From NCBI GenBank assembly GCA_965227335.1, contig CBDDFV010000001.1, forward strand, positions 992,001 to 1,056,000: a DNA stretch of 64,000 bases. Reading direction: 5' to 3'. A program made the position numbers and the translations under genes. Below, one piece after another: positions 57,001-64,000 of the stretch. This stretch comes from CBDDFV01 sp965227335 (GTDB lineage: Bacteria > Planctomycetota > Phycisphaerae > Phycisphaerales > SM1A02). Positions within the stretch are counted from its first letter, which is position 1; the number at the start of each line of letters is the position of its first letter. The notes below the pieces were generated by a model. The model was given only the letters and a program-made list of their open reading frames with translations. It had not been told where the DNA came from and did not search any database.

Positions 57001-57928
57001 GGGCACGGAGCGTTTTGTCGTTGGTCAAGAGATGCGTGCGACGACCGCGCACGAACAACCCGGTCGCGGCGGCGAGAAGCTCGTTGTGTTCCGCTAATCC
57101 GAAGCGAAGTGCTTCATATGCTGAGACGACGCACCCGGTCGAACTGAGCGCCCTCAGCAGGATGCGGGCGCCATGCCAGCAGGCGGCGCCCGCCGGCTTG
57201 AAGTGCGTGCCGAGAACGACCGGCACGCCGCACTTGACGAATGACCTCGAGCCGTATCGCCATGAGCAGCAGCCCAGGAGCGCGACCATCCGCAGGAAGG
57301 GAGAGGCTTCGGTGATGGTCGCAGCAAGGTCATCCATCGGCACGACACCGGCGGACAACATTGCGCCGCCGCCGCCGATCGTGAGATCGATGGGACCCAC
57401 ATAGAGAAAGACGTTCGCGTCGACGCTGCGAGCGGCGTCGATTGCCTCTGCGTACGAGGATGCGCACACCACCTGGTGCGGATCATCAAGCGTCGGCAGG
57501 GCGCCTTGCACGTCCGACCCGTGAAGGAGAACCGCTCGCACCTCTGCATCCGGCGTCAGGGCGACGGCCGATGTGTCGTCGGTGCGTACAACCAGCGCAT
57601 CGGGGTTGAAGCTGGCCGGCGAACGCGGGGCCTCGTCTCCGAAGGCGTCCCGTGAGAACGCCGCCGCCCATTCAAACGGATAGAGAAAGGTCTCCACCTC
57701 GGCCGCCGGCGTGCGGAGCGTGATGATCTGTTCGGCGACGCCGGCGGTCGGCGCGGACGCCCGCAGCGGCGAAGTCTTCTTACAGACCTCAATGATCGGC
57801 GCGTGATTGGCCAGTTCCGTGTCCAGCGACGACAGATCGAGCGACTCGGCCTTGACCGCAACCGGCGGGGGCAATTCGCCTTCGAACCCACGCGTGATGA
57901 TCATCGGTGTGGAATCGCCGGGGTTCAT
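54023..57928 (-). CDS. STAND NTPase: CHAT-like domain, NACHT, HEAT repeats
   Basis: The 1301-residue protein has three parts. Residues about 125-285 look like a CHAT (caspase-fold) domain: VRAVLLHGSDV, ANVFLYVGPIDL, MVALLGCCSW (C220, C221) and CGVPVVLGTHFKPAG. However, the His of the usual GHG motif is replaced (VGPI, 177-180). Residues about 375-640 are a NACHT-type NTPase with Walker A GPPGLGKS (399-406), Walker B ILILDGLDEA (464-473) and an AGRPES sensor. The rest (about 740-1270) is HEAT-like repeats, a likely sensor. It precedes the Pup-like gene by 124 bp. Confidence 0.8.
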   Translation of the reverse strand: MNPGDSTPMIITRGFEGELPPPVAVKAESLDLSSLDTELANHAPIIEVCKKTSPLRASAPTAGVAEQIITLRTPAAEVETFLYPFEWAAAFSRDAFGDEAPRSPASFNPDALVVRTDDTSAVALTPDAEVRAVLLHGSDVQGALPTLDDPHQVVCASSYAEAIDAARSVDANVFLYVGPIDLTIGGGGAMLSAGVVPMDDLAATITEASPFLRMVALLGCCSWRYGSRSFVKCGVPVVLGTHFKPAGAACWHGARILLRALSSTGCVVSAYEALRFGLAEHNELLAAATGLFVRGRRTHLLTNDKTLRARIVFARDHRRRHDRVEIPGYFDEADILVGRRDQHYIEREVTCVIRDADQNDATAPHASSKQSLPRRTVHQHEDHLYQRLQERGATLGIHGPPGLGKSALLQQLMYRLCTNYLRDPMTAPLPLYVRLRDHRADEDLRLMVDRLAAAVAPRDLSDAILILDGLDEARIQRGTLHRQIEELTGTAFSSIVAGRPESTYPSRLPHFPPDESAKPEHERHTFELAPLDTSEIEQYVRAELDDEPADRLTDHIHGKPALVQLAGTPLLLWLMCDHVRNHPDFTAVPDTATTLIREAARRILLRRSRGEVDLKQCLPLIAECAFESKRRKSFTVTDAHAIVGCPALTRSLLTHTGLLRAIGDPGHPESPVEPVDERFGEWLAASHLNKLIDEHGFGFADGACDANAAACLTSTAPDQTERRETVAQFVSRMAWLPEWRNVLSFLAGEMQSPASLLEMLAGPDPIEGINPYGDDDLRHRLATGLHCCSQIRGSSSSTTKSSALYLLVSFLNWLPRDRADEGEYLRPAFSAAVRDEYPEVISCAKGMIARNAIPLGVLGAAGPLLATPPTVTCLLDTLADHLMRTDNSVARWTLEAIQHLGPKSGASVVRPLIEALRDSDLFLRGDVGRTLIAVCSESPDMFGLTYKINALLDSEDPDLVAVCCHVLAATMDGRVNERILGAACRTLQNPELFVSVGDLRQAARVITNRGAPDGFINAIIRCFVSTDNLTIARNSSLILSSMDHARAATLAAPGLLDVLCHEDTAFPKRENAAQALAGLAAHAPIDTYHALVRRLAHPPPFTTTAIMLALCGFSHVEDHASLVPIVTELLRSDRPHFQAHAARLAAHLQLRGPEIADGVAKLLDSTDLQGVGEALRYVQGVGPTSPPLLTTDRIRRIRMQWGGFLDGDLASAVASAAPQHLSPMLDDAKSYAVLQAVTDFPSPTSICLAKQNAKVLAHLRKNRLAHARWIDAGVRWRGDGPDGPWVHTVAELAQGKPPDQP

Positions 57929-57971
57929 CAGGAATGAGTGTAAGAAACAGCTTCGGAAAATGCGCGGTCCG

Positions 57972-59279
57972 TCACGGAATCGACCACCACAGCTTGCCCG
58001 GCGACCGGGACTCGGTAATGCGGACCCGGTCGGCGCGGTACGCGAGGGCGATCGACTCTGACGTGCGGAATCGGCCCGGGTGCATGGCCAGCGGCATCGA
58101 GGCGCCGCCGCACACCATGGCGGCGGACACCGCGCTCACTACCGTGCCGCCATCACGGCGGGACATACGATCGATTTCGAGCTGAGCCAGCGCGGGCAGT
58201 GAGTCAGGCATCGGCCGATCCAGGCGACGTCGATAGTCGTGCTGGAGCGGCGTCAGATCCAGTCCGACCTCCTCGATCACGTTCCGGTGCTCGAGGGCGG
58301 CGAGAACGGCGCCGAGTCTGTAGACGTCTACAAGCTGCACGAAGAGCGGGGGAGTGTTCAACGTCGGTGCGTTCAGCTGGGCCGTGACGTCCGCGCAGAA
58401 CTGCAACGTATCATCGTCCACCCGTCCGCCGGTTTGATCCTGTAACACGCCGGAGCGGCTGGCGATCTGGGCTTCGGAACGCACGGCGACACGGCACGTT
58501 TCGAGCTTGCAAATATCAGATGCGTAGACGAATCGGGGGGCGCCCTTGCCGAAGGTGAACCACAGTCGCGTCACCGAGGGCGACGCGGACTGAAGCGATC
58601 GGCCGGCCGCGAAGGCGCGGCGGCGACGCGCCAGGGATCGCTGCATCGGAGACGGCACGTTGCCATGGGCCGCTCCCTGGTGAAGCTGCTTGAGGGTGTA
58701 GTCGGCATAGATCAATGTGTGGGCAAGGCGGGATTCGCGGGGCACCGCCCGCCCGCCGATCCGGACGCGTTGCGGCCCGAGACTTGCGGCCATGCCGTGC
58801 TCGAACGTCTCGATCTCCGAGTCGGTCTCGGGGAGCGGCGTCTGTTGAAGGAAGTGCTGAAGCCGGTGGACACCGCTCGGTCGAGGGTCAAGGGACACGT
58901 AGATTTCGGGCGCACGGCTCGCGAGGTGGGCGAGGATGACCTGGAGGTCGTCGAGGTGAAGCGACGGTCTTTCCGGGTGGTAGTGTCCAAACAGCAGCAC
59001 ATCCCCGTTCTCGCGATCGACGACCCACCCCGTGACCTCCGCCAGGCCGCCAAGCACCAGGGCGTCAGGGTCAATCGATGACCCGGATTGAGCGGCGGAG
59101 GCCACGCGGCGTACAAGTTCGCGAAGGGAAAGGGCGCGCTGCTCAGAAGGACCATGCAGGCAGGGCGCCGGCGGTACGGAGGCCGGCACCTCTGGTCCGC
59201 GAGCGCCGCACGCGGCGACGGCCGAGAGGACGAGGATGATGAAGAGGCCGACGAGGCGCGATCGGAAGGTCTGGGTCAT
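57972..59279 (-). CDS. DUF1598-like lipoprotein
   Basis: The 435-residue protein has a lipoprotein signal with lipobox SAVAAC (C24). The body follows the planctomycete DUF1598 pattern as I recall it: GGLAEVTGWVVDRENGDVLLFG, LHLDDLQVILAHL, IYVSLDPRPSGVHRLQ, RVRIGGRAVPRESRLAHTLIYADYTLKQL and a WFTFGKG segment. The function of that family is unknown. The ATG at 59279 has an AAGGAG site. It ends 43 bp before the STAND gene, so it may be the surface-exposed part of the same system. Confidence 0.7.
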   Translation of the reverse strand: MTQTFRSRLVGLFIILVLSAVAACGARGPEVPASVPPAPCLHGPSEQRALSLRELVRRVASAAQSGSSIDPDALVLGGLAEVTGWVVDRENGDVLLFGHYHPERPSLHLDDLQVILAHLASRAPEIYVSLDPRPSGVHRLQHFLQQTPLPETDSEIETFEHGMAASLGPQRVRIGGRAVPRESRLAHTLIYADYTLKQLHQGAAHGNVPSPMQRSLARRRRAFAAGRSLQSASPSVTRLWFTFGKGAPRFVYASDICKLETCRVAVRSEAQIASRSGVLQDQTGGRVDDDTLQFCADVTAQLNAPTLNTPPLFVQLVDVYRLGAVLAALEHRNVIEEVGLDLTPLQHDYRRRLDRPMPDSLPALAQLEIDRMSRRDGGTVVSAVSAAMVCGGASMPLAMHPGRFRTSESIALAYRADRVRITESRSPGKLWWSIP

Positions 59280-59337
59280 GGCGAGGCTCCTTTCGTCTTT
59301 CTGGGATTCGGAGGAGCCAGCGCGGACAAGAGTTTCC

Positions 59338-60213
59338 TCATGTGGCGCCCAATGACGCGCGGTAAGCGTCAAGTCGCTCACGCCAGCCCGCGGCGGCCGC
59401 CGCGGGCTGATCTTCCAATGCATGACGGAGTTCGCCGAACGACACGAGGCGGGCCTCGACGCCGGGGGGCGTGTCCCGCAGGCGTTGGATGATCGGCGCG
59501 AGGTCGTATTCCAGAACCGTGGAATCCGGCGCGACTACTGATGGGGGAAGCACGTCGATGACGTCGCCCTTGGCGTCGACGAGGACACAGATCCACAGGG
59601 CCGGCCGGCTTCCTTCGGGAAGCCGATCGGCGATCAGCCGCGCCTCCCTGGCCGCCTGATCAAGCCATATTCGAGTGTCGCGGATACGGGATGCTGGTGT
59701 CGCCACGACCTCGAGACCTTCATCATCTGCCGCGTAGTGAGCAAGCCGTGCGCCCATGTTTTGGGTTGGTGTCAGCGCCAGCATCGCGCCGGTGGCCTGG
59801 CCGCGCAACCGGATACCGAAGTCGACCAGGGGCTGGATCGCGTCGGAGAAGAGACTCGCCCAGTTGATTGACGCCGGTGCGTTCGAGTCGACCGTCGCGG
59901 CACGCAGGCGCCAGACCTGAAGAAACGCGTACGCGTCGTCAAGGACGAGTTCGTCGGTGATGGGGCCGGATGCTTCGCCAGCGGCACGCAGGCTTGCATG
60001 AGGCGGTGACAGGTCGCTTGGCTTGCAGGGATCGCGGTGCGTTTTGAACACCCCGAACAACAAGACGGCTGAAGCCGCGGTGACCGCTTGGGCGAAGCCG
60101 TGATCCCAATCAACGCGATCGGCGAGCGTGCTCAGTTCACTTGACTCGGCTTCACTCAGGCCCCGGTTCTTTGCGAGACTTAGAAGTGATGGGAGACGGA
60201 ACGCGTCATTCAT
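59338..60213 (-). CDS. Unknown protein of the STAND/Pup-ligase operon
   Basis: The 291-residue protein has no motif I recognise. It has a moderately hydrophobic stretch (FAQAVTAASAVLLFGVF, about residues 40-56), a central helical part, and a C-terminal alpha/beta part (ALWICVLVDAKGDVIDVLPPSVV). The ATG at 60213 overlaps the stop of the preceding gene by 8 bp, showing coupling. Longer upstream frames were rejected because they overlap that gene entirely. Confidence 0.65.
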   Translation of the reverse strand: MNDAFRLPSLLSLAKNRGLSEAESSELSTLADRVDWDHGFAQAVTAASAVLLFGVFKTHRDPCKPSDLSPPHASLRAAGEASGPITDELVLDDAYAFLQVWRLRAATVDSNAPASINWASLFSDAIQPLVDFGIRLRGQATGAMLALTPTQNMGARLAHYAADDEGLEVVATPASRIRDTRIWLDQAAREARLIADRLPEGSRPALWICVLVDAKGDVIDVLPPSVVAPDSTVLEYDLAPIIQRLRDTPPGVEARLVSFGELRHALEDQPAAAAAGWRERLDAYRASLGAT

Positions 60214-61237
60214 CGGCAGGGTCCTCATCCGGGGAGTTGTTGGCCAGGGGGGTGTCGGCAGAGGCCCCGCAATCGAGGTAAGCGGCGAACTGATCGCGAA
60301 GTCGGAGCATCCGCTTATAGACCGTGTTGGGCTTTTCATTGCCGCCAATTGCGTCCCGCACACGGGCGACCTCAGTTTGGTCAGTCGCCAGTTCACACGG
60401 GCTCTTCTTCGTGTAGGTCGGCATCGTCCACGCTTCCCAGGTGAGCAGTATTTCGCGCGGACGATCGCGAAGCCGATCGCGGGCGAAACGTTCGAAGAGA
60501 ATCTGGACCTGGTTGAGGATTTCAGTGTCGGACACCGTCGACAGCCCGGCCTCGGGGACATCGCCGCCGCTGATTCCGCCGCCTCCGTCGCCGTCGCAGT
60601 CGCTGGCGACGACACGGTCGATAAGAAGGCGATGAAGATCTTGGCACCAGGACGTGCAACAGGCGCCATCGAGGAAGCCCGCCAGTGTTCGCAACTCGAA
60701 GTAGGGCCTCGGGTCCTTGCGAAGCACCGAGATCAGCTTGTTAGAGCCGCCGCCGTCACGCAGGACGCATTCAAACTGGTCCAGGGCATCTGCAAACTCG
60801 GCCGGAAGGCCTTTCGGCGAATGAACGTCCGCGACTCTCGCCAACATGATCGCATCGTCGACGAGCCACTTGTACTCAGTCAGGAGTCGATCGGCGTTGC
60901 GGTCGTGGCCAGCAAGAGCATCACGGAACGCCCGATGCACCTCGGCCACGGGGTCGGGGGCGATTGTCGCACGCAAAAACGCAGGTGTTCGGAGGCGATC
61001 ATTGGCTCCCGGGCCGACCGCGCCGAGCAGCTGGTCGACCTTGCCGAGCGCCTCCGAATTCGGGGCGCACCAATTGTCGTCGGGGAACGCAGCCTTCATC
61101 GCAGAGGCGTCGCGCGCCAGGTGCAGGGCAATCCGAAACGCCTGCTTCGGCCCCTTCCGAGCGTTCGGCACATCACGCAGCGTGGCAGACACCACATCGC
61201 GGACAAACGTCAGACTCGCGGCGGTTCTCAAGACCAT
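60206..61237 (-). CDS. Unknown protein of the STAND/Pup-ligase operon
   Basis: The 343-residue protein is mainly alpha-helical, with a short Cys cluster (GACCTSWCQD, about residue 190) followed by a Gly/Asp-rich loop (VVASDCDGDGGGGISGGD). The C-terminus is acidic. I see no signal peptide or catalytic motif. It lies between a secreted-protein gene (72 bp upstream) and an overlapping gene downstream. Confidence 0.65.
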   Translation of the reverse strand: MVLRTAASLTFVRDVVSATLRDVPNARKGPKQAFRIALHLARDASAMKAAFPDDNWCAPNSEALGKVDQLLGAVGPGANDRLRTPAFLRATIAPDPVAEVHRAFRDALAGHDRNADRLLTEYKWLVDDAIMLARVADVHSPKGLPAEFADALDQFECVLRDGGGSNKLISVLRKDPRPYFELRTLAGFLDGACCTSWCQDLHRLLIDRVVASDCDGDGGGGISGGDVPEAGLSTVSDTEILNQVQILFERFARDRLRDRPREILLTWEAWTMPTYTKKSPCELATDQTEVARVRDAIGGNEKPNTVYKRMLRLRDQFAAYLDCGASADTPLANNSPDEDPADE

Positions 61238-61309
61238 GGGCGACGCCTCCTCACCCGCATTTGAATGGAAGCCGGCCGCGCGGACATCTGACTCGGCAAT
61301 TTTTTCGAG

Positions 61310-62800
61310 TTATCCGTCGTCCTGGCCCAGAAGCGCCTCGCGGAGGCGGTCGAGGTCGCCGGAAGTGTCGGGCCTGAAGGAGTTTCCATCCATCCGTGTC
61401 TCGATCAGGACGCCGCCGAGGCCCTCGTTCGGCGGTCCGTCCACGGTACTCACGGGCTCGCGAAGCAAGTGCTGAACCGCCCCTGAAATTGAAGTCTTGA
61501 GCAGTCGCCGGCTTGTCAGCTCGATGGTGGCGGTCAGGAACTCGCTCGTGGCGAGCCGAAGTCGACGCGTCACGGTGGTTTCTGCGGGGCCTTGGATCGC
61601 GAACTCTCGTTTGACATGCAGCAAGAGCAGGCGTTCGCGGGGGGCCAGTTGCACCTGGACGCCTTCGATCTGGCGGATCTTCACGCGGCCGCGGACGATG
61701 TACTCGAAGCGCGAACTGTTGACCAACGCGCGGAAAAGTCCGTTGACGACCTTCCCGAGGGAGAACGCAGTGCGGGCCTGGCTCGAAACGTCTCGCATCG
61801 GCTGAAGACCAGATCGCATCCCCGCATGGTGGGTGTCAGCGTGAGTGTGCAAGCGGTCGGCCACGGCGGTCACGAATCCTTCGACGAGGCCCTTGGTCAC
61901 AAACCCGCCAGGCGCCAGCATCGCGGCGGGGCGCATCACGAGCTCGACGTAGGTCGACGACACGGCCGTTGCCTGTCCGCCGACCACGCCGCGCGCGAAA
62001 CGGGCGTAGGCATCCTGAGTTCGCACGAGCATCTCCTGCCGTGCGAAGGGGTCGTACCGAGGGCGCTCGCGTGCAGCCAGTGTTGCTCGCCACAGTTGCT
62101 CCCGTACACGCTCGTGCATGCGCGTAAGCCGCGTCCGCTGGCGGGTGTTCATCCGGTCCAGTCGGCGTCGGAGATCGTCGAGCGCGACGAGCGCGTCGGC
62201 AGAGGTCAGGGAGGTTGCGCGCGCGGGGGCCACCTCGAACGTGACGTTCGTCAAGAGAATGCGGTTGACGAGTGCTGCATGCGAGGATGACGCCGGCCCT
62301 TCGAATCGTGGTCCGCCGAGGCCGGCAAAGACCGCCGCTGCGGCCTCGCTCGGGTCGTCGAGCGGTACCGGAGCGCCCGCCATGGCGTTCAGAACGGATG
62401 CGAATGTTGGCGTGGCCAACGCGGCGTTTGGCGCCGGTTCGGCGAGTCGATCCTCGAGATGCTCGGCGAGGCGCACCCGTTCCGGAGCAGCAAGGTCGAT
62501 CGCAGCGTCTTTGAGCAGACCTTCGATCCGCGTCGCGGAGGGACGGGCCGCAGCAGCCATTGCGGCGGCGACATCGGCGGCGATCGCGTCAATGGACGGC
62601 GTAGCGACGGATGCCGGCCGCAAGTTCGCAGCGACTGCTGCGCGGGCGGGCGGGATCATGTGGTATCGCCCGAACAGCAGCATGAGCAGCCAGTCCTGCC
62701 CGGCATCAACCGCGGCGGGCGGCGTGTCGACAAGGGCCGAAGCGGGGGGCGCCGGGGGGGCGGCAAGCAAAGCAAACTGCAGAAGCAGATGTAGGTGCAT
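61310..62800 (-). CDS. Secreted protein of unknown function, first gene of the operon
   Basis: The 496-residue protein starts with a signal peptide (MHLHLLLQFALLAAPPAPPASA). The mature part is Ala-rich and helical in the first half (DAIAADVAAAMAAAARPSATRIEGLLKDAAIDLAAPERVRL). The second half is more mixed and contains LAPRERLLLLHVKREFAIQGPAETTVTRRLRLATSEFL, which could be a beta-sheet domain. The ATG at 62800 has an AGGAGT ribosome site. An upstream in-frame start at 62914 would bury the signal peptide. No family is recognised. Confidence 0.7.
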   Translation of the reverse strand: MHLHLLLQFALLAAPPAPPASALVDTPPAAVDAGQDWLLMLLFGRYHMIPPARAAVAANLRPASVATPSIDAIAADVAAAMAAAARPSATRIEGLLKDAAIDLAAPERVRLAEHLEDRLAEPAPNAALATPTFASVLNAMAGAPVPLDDPSEAAAAVFAGLGGPRFEGPASSSHAALVNRILLTNVTFEVAPARATSLTSADALVALDDLRRRLDRMNTRQRTRLTRMHERVREQLWRATLAARERPRYDPFARQEMLVRTQDAYARFARGVVGGQATAVSSTYVELVMRPAAMLAPGGFVTKGLVEGFVTAVADRLHTHADTHHAGMRSGLQPMRDVSSQARTAFSLGKVVNGLFRALVNSSRFEYIVRGRVKIRQIEGVQVQLAPRERLLLLHVKREFAIQGPAETTVTRRLRLATSEFLTATIELTSRRLLKTSISGAVQHLLREPVSTVDGPPNEGLGGVLIETRMDGNSFRPDTSGDLDRLREALLGQDDG

Positions 62801-62951
62801 GGCGAACTCCTTCGGGAAGGTCTCGGGCCATTGCAACTGGGATTGGCTCGCTTGCTCGCGGACAAGGACTTTGTGTTTTTCCGGGACTTGAGTGTCCGCG
62901 CCGGCCTGCCGCATTCCGGCGGCTATGGAGCACTACCGAAAGGAGCCCCTG

Positions 62952-63242
62952 ATGCGTTTGGTTCAGACTGTGGTCGGTCTTCTGTACGCCGCGGTTGCAG
63001 GCGGCGCCGTCTATGCCTTGTTTCGGGTTGGTGCGCCGCTGACCGAGTGGCCCAGCCTTGCGATCTACGCCGTGTTCAGCGCGATGTTTGTCCTTGGCCT
63101 GGGCCTTGCCGCCTTGGCTGTCGCCGCGAGTCCCCGCGAGGCGGCAGTGGTTGTTCCATCGGTCCCGGCTGAGGTCGATCACGTCGAGCCTCTGTTTTCC
63201 GGGAAGTTCATCACGCTTTCGTACCGGAGGCCGCAGTCATGA
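62952..63242 (+). CDS. Small membrane protein
   Basis: The 96-residue protein has two membrane helices (about 4-24 and 34-57), followed by a short soluble tail ending near FSGKFITLSYRRPQS. The ATG at 62952 has a GAAAGGAGC ribosome site. It is divergent from the secreted-protein gene across a 151-bp gap that should hold both promoters. Its stop overlaps the next start (ATGA). No family is recognised. Confidence 0.65.
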   Translation: MRLVQTVVGLLYAAVAGGAVYALFRVGAPLTEWPSLAIYAVFSAMFVLGLGLAALAVAASPREAAVVVPSVPAEVDHVEPLFSGKFITLSYRRPQS

Positions 63243-64000
63243 AGAACCCACGAAAAGCACTGCGTTTCGCACTGCCTTTGCTGATCGCCGCCGTCATCGC
63301 CGAGCTGGCGGTTCTCGTGTTCGGGTTCATGTACGAGAGCGCCGTGACGCCGCGCGGTGTTCCGTCGCTGTTTGGCGTCGGCGCCTTCGGGTGGATCCTG
63401 TTAAGCACCGAGTCCATGAAGCTGCCGTTCGCCTGGTTCCTGGCCGCGCGTAGCCGCCGTGGCAAGATCCTCGGCACCGTGGTGGTTCTGCTGCCCCTTT
63501 GTGTTCTGACCTTTGAGCTAACCAAGGATGCGGCCCAGAATGAAGTGTCAGCGTCCCTGGCGCCGGTCGCCGAGGCCGAGCGAGAAATGGGACGGCTGAC
63601 TGCGAACAACACCACCCTGCGGTCGGAGATCGTCGCGGCAGAGCAGAATCGCGATCGCGCACGGTCGATCGCCGAGGAGAAACGGCAAGCGACGTCCCAG
63701 GCAATCATGGAGATCGAAGCGCGACGCGACGCCGACGTTCGTCGCGTAAGCGAGTTGATTGCGGCGATCGACGACGTCCGAGATCCGCTGGTCGACCAGC
63801 GGATCGCGGCCATTCGAGACGGCGCTGCGGCCCGGATCGCGACCATCAGTTCTGAACTGGCCGAGCTCGCTGCCGCCCGCGCTCGTCGGCTCGAAGAGCA
63901 CCGGGCGGGCGCCGCGGCAGCACGCGATGCCTGGGCGGCTGAGCGCGAAGCCTGGGAAATGGCGAACCAGTCTGCGCGAGAGGCGTGGCAAGCGCGGGTC
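63239..64000 (+). CDS. Membrane protein with long coiled coil, 3' end outside window
   Basis: The frame is open from the ATG at 63239 to the last base, 254 codons so far. The first 100 residues contain about three membrane helices (LPLLIAAVIAELAVLVFGFMY and GKILGTVVVLLPLCVLTFEL among them). After that the sequence becomes a charged Ala/Glu/Arg-rich coiled coil (EMGRLTANNTTLRSEIVAAEQNRDRA and onward). It is translationally coupled to the small membrane protein before it. A scaffold or envelope-spanning role is possible. Nothing more can be said without the rest. Confidence 0.65.
   Translation, partial: MKNPRKALRFALPLLIAAVIAELAVLVFGFMYESAVTPRGVPSLFGVGAFGWILLSTESMKLPFAWFLAARSRRGKILGTVVVLLPLCVLTFELTKDAAQNEVSASLAPVAEAEREMGRLTANNTTLRSEIVAAEQNRDRARSIAEEKRQATSQAIMEIEARRDADVRRVSELIAAIDDVRDPLVDQRIAAIRDGAAARIATISSELAELAAARARRLEEHRAGAAAARDAWAAEREAWEMANQSAREAWQARV

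Overview
The window looks like chromosomal DNA from a high-GC bacterium, most likely a planctomycete of the Phycisphaerae type. This is inferred from gene content and was not tested by phylogeny. Supporting signs are the alternative GlmU-like enzyme, HEAT-repeat lipoproteins, a DUF1598-like lipoprotein, a Pup-ligase homologue and the integrase style.

Region 1 (1-17,583) is ordinary housekeeping sequence on the plus strand: phosphoglycerate kinase, a TlpA-like thioredoxin, ribulose-phosphate epimerase, a degenerate histidine phosphatase, accD, lnt, a HEAT-repeat lipoprotein, a coiled-coil envelope protein with a small membrane partner, mreBCD, a GlmU-like sugar nucleotidyltransferase, polA and a tRNA-Asp(GTC).

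Region 2 (17,540-34,514) is a 16.9-kb integrative element inserted in the 3' half of that tRNA. It is bounded by a perfect 44-bp direct repeat. It carries an integrase, a primase-helicase and stacked HTH proteins. Its cargo is a nine-gene respiratory operon: diheme cytochrome c, clade-II type nosZ, a NosB-like membrane protein, nosD, nosF, nosY, nosL and two accessory genes of the hemerythrin/DUF438 and DUF1858-DUF2249 types. A divergent Rrf2 regulator sits beside a palindromic operator. An iteron-like array and an M41-like peptidase gene lie near the right end. The integrase frame runs through the attachment site, so integration replaces its last 64 residues with 3.

Region 3 (34,471 to beyond 64,000) starts at the shared right repeat and has its own integrase-replicase-HTH module in the same layout. 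A second mobile element therefore sits in tandem. Its right end is outside the window. Its first cargo block (40,299-51,263, plus strand) is a restriction-like operon: zinc-finger protein, type III-like Res helicase-nuclease, GmrSD-like DUF262/DUF1524 nuclease, type III-like adenine methylase, and a UvrD-like helicase with a RelE-like N-terminus.

Its second cargo block (62,800 down to 51,435, minus strand) is the most unusual part. It is a tightly packed seven-gene set: a secreted protein, two unknown proteins, a DUF1598-like lipoprotein, a CHAT-like/NACHT/HEAT STAND NTPase, a 58-residue Pup/UBact-like peptide ending in Glu, and a PafA-type Pup ligase with a C-terminal TPR-like extension. No proteasome subunit, Dop or ARC ATPase gene is visible. 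I read this as a candidate mobile pupylation-coupled STAND conflict or signalling system. A divergent pair of membrane-protein genes flanks it and runs off the window.
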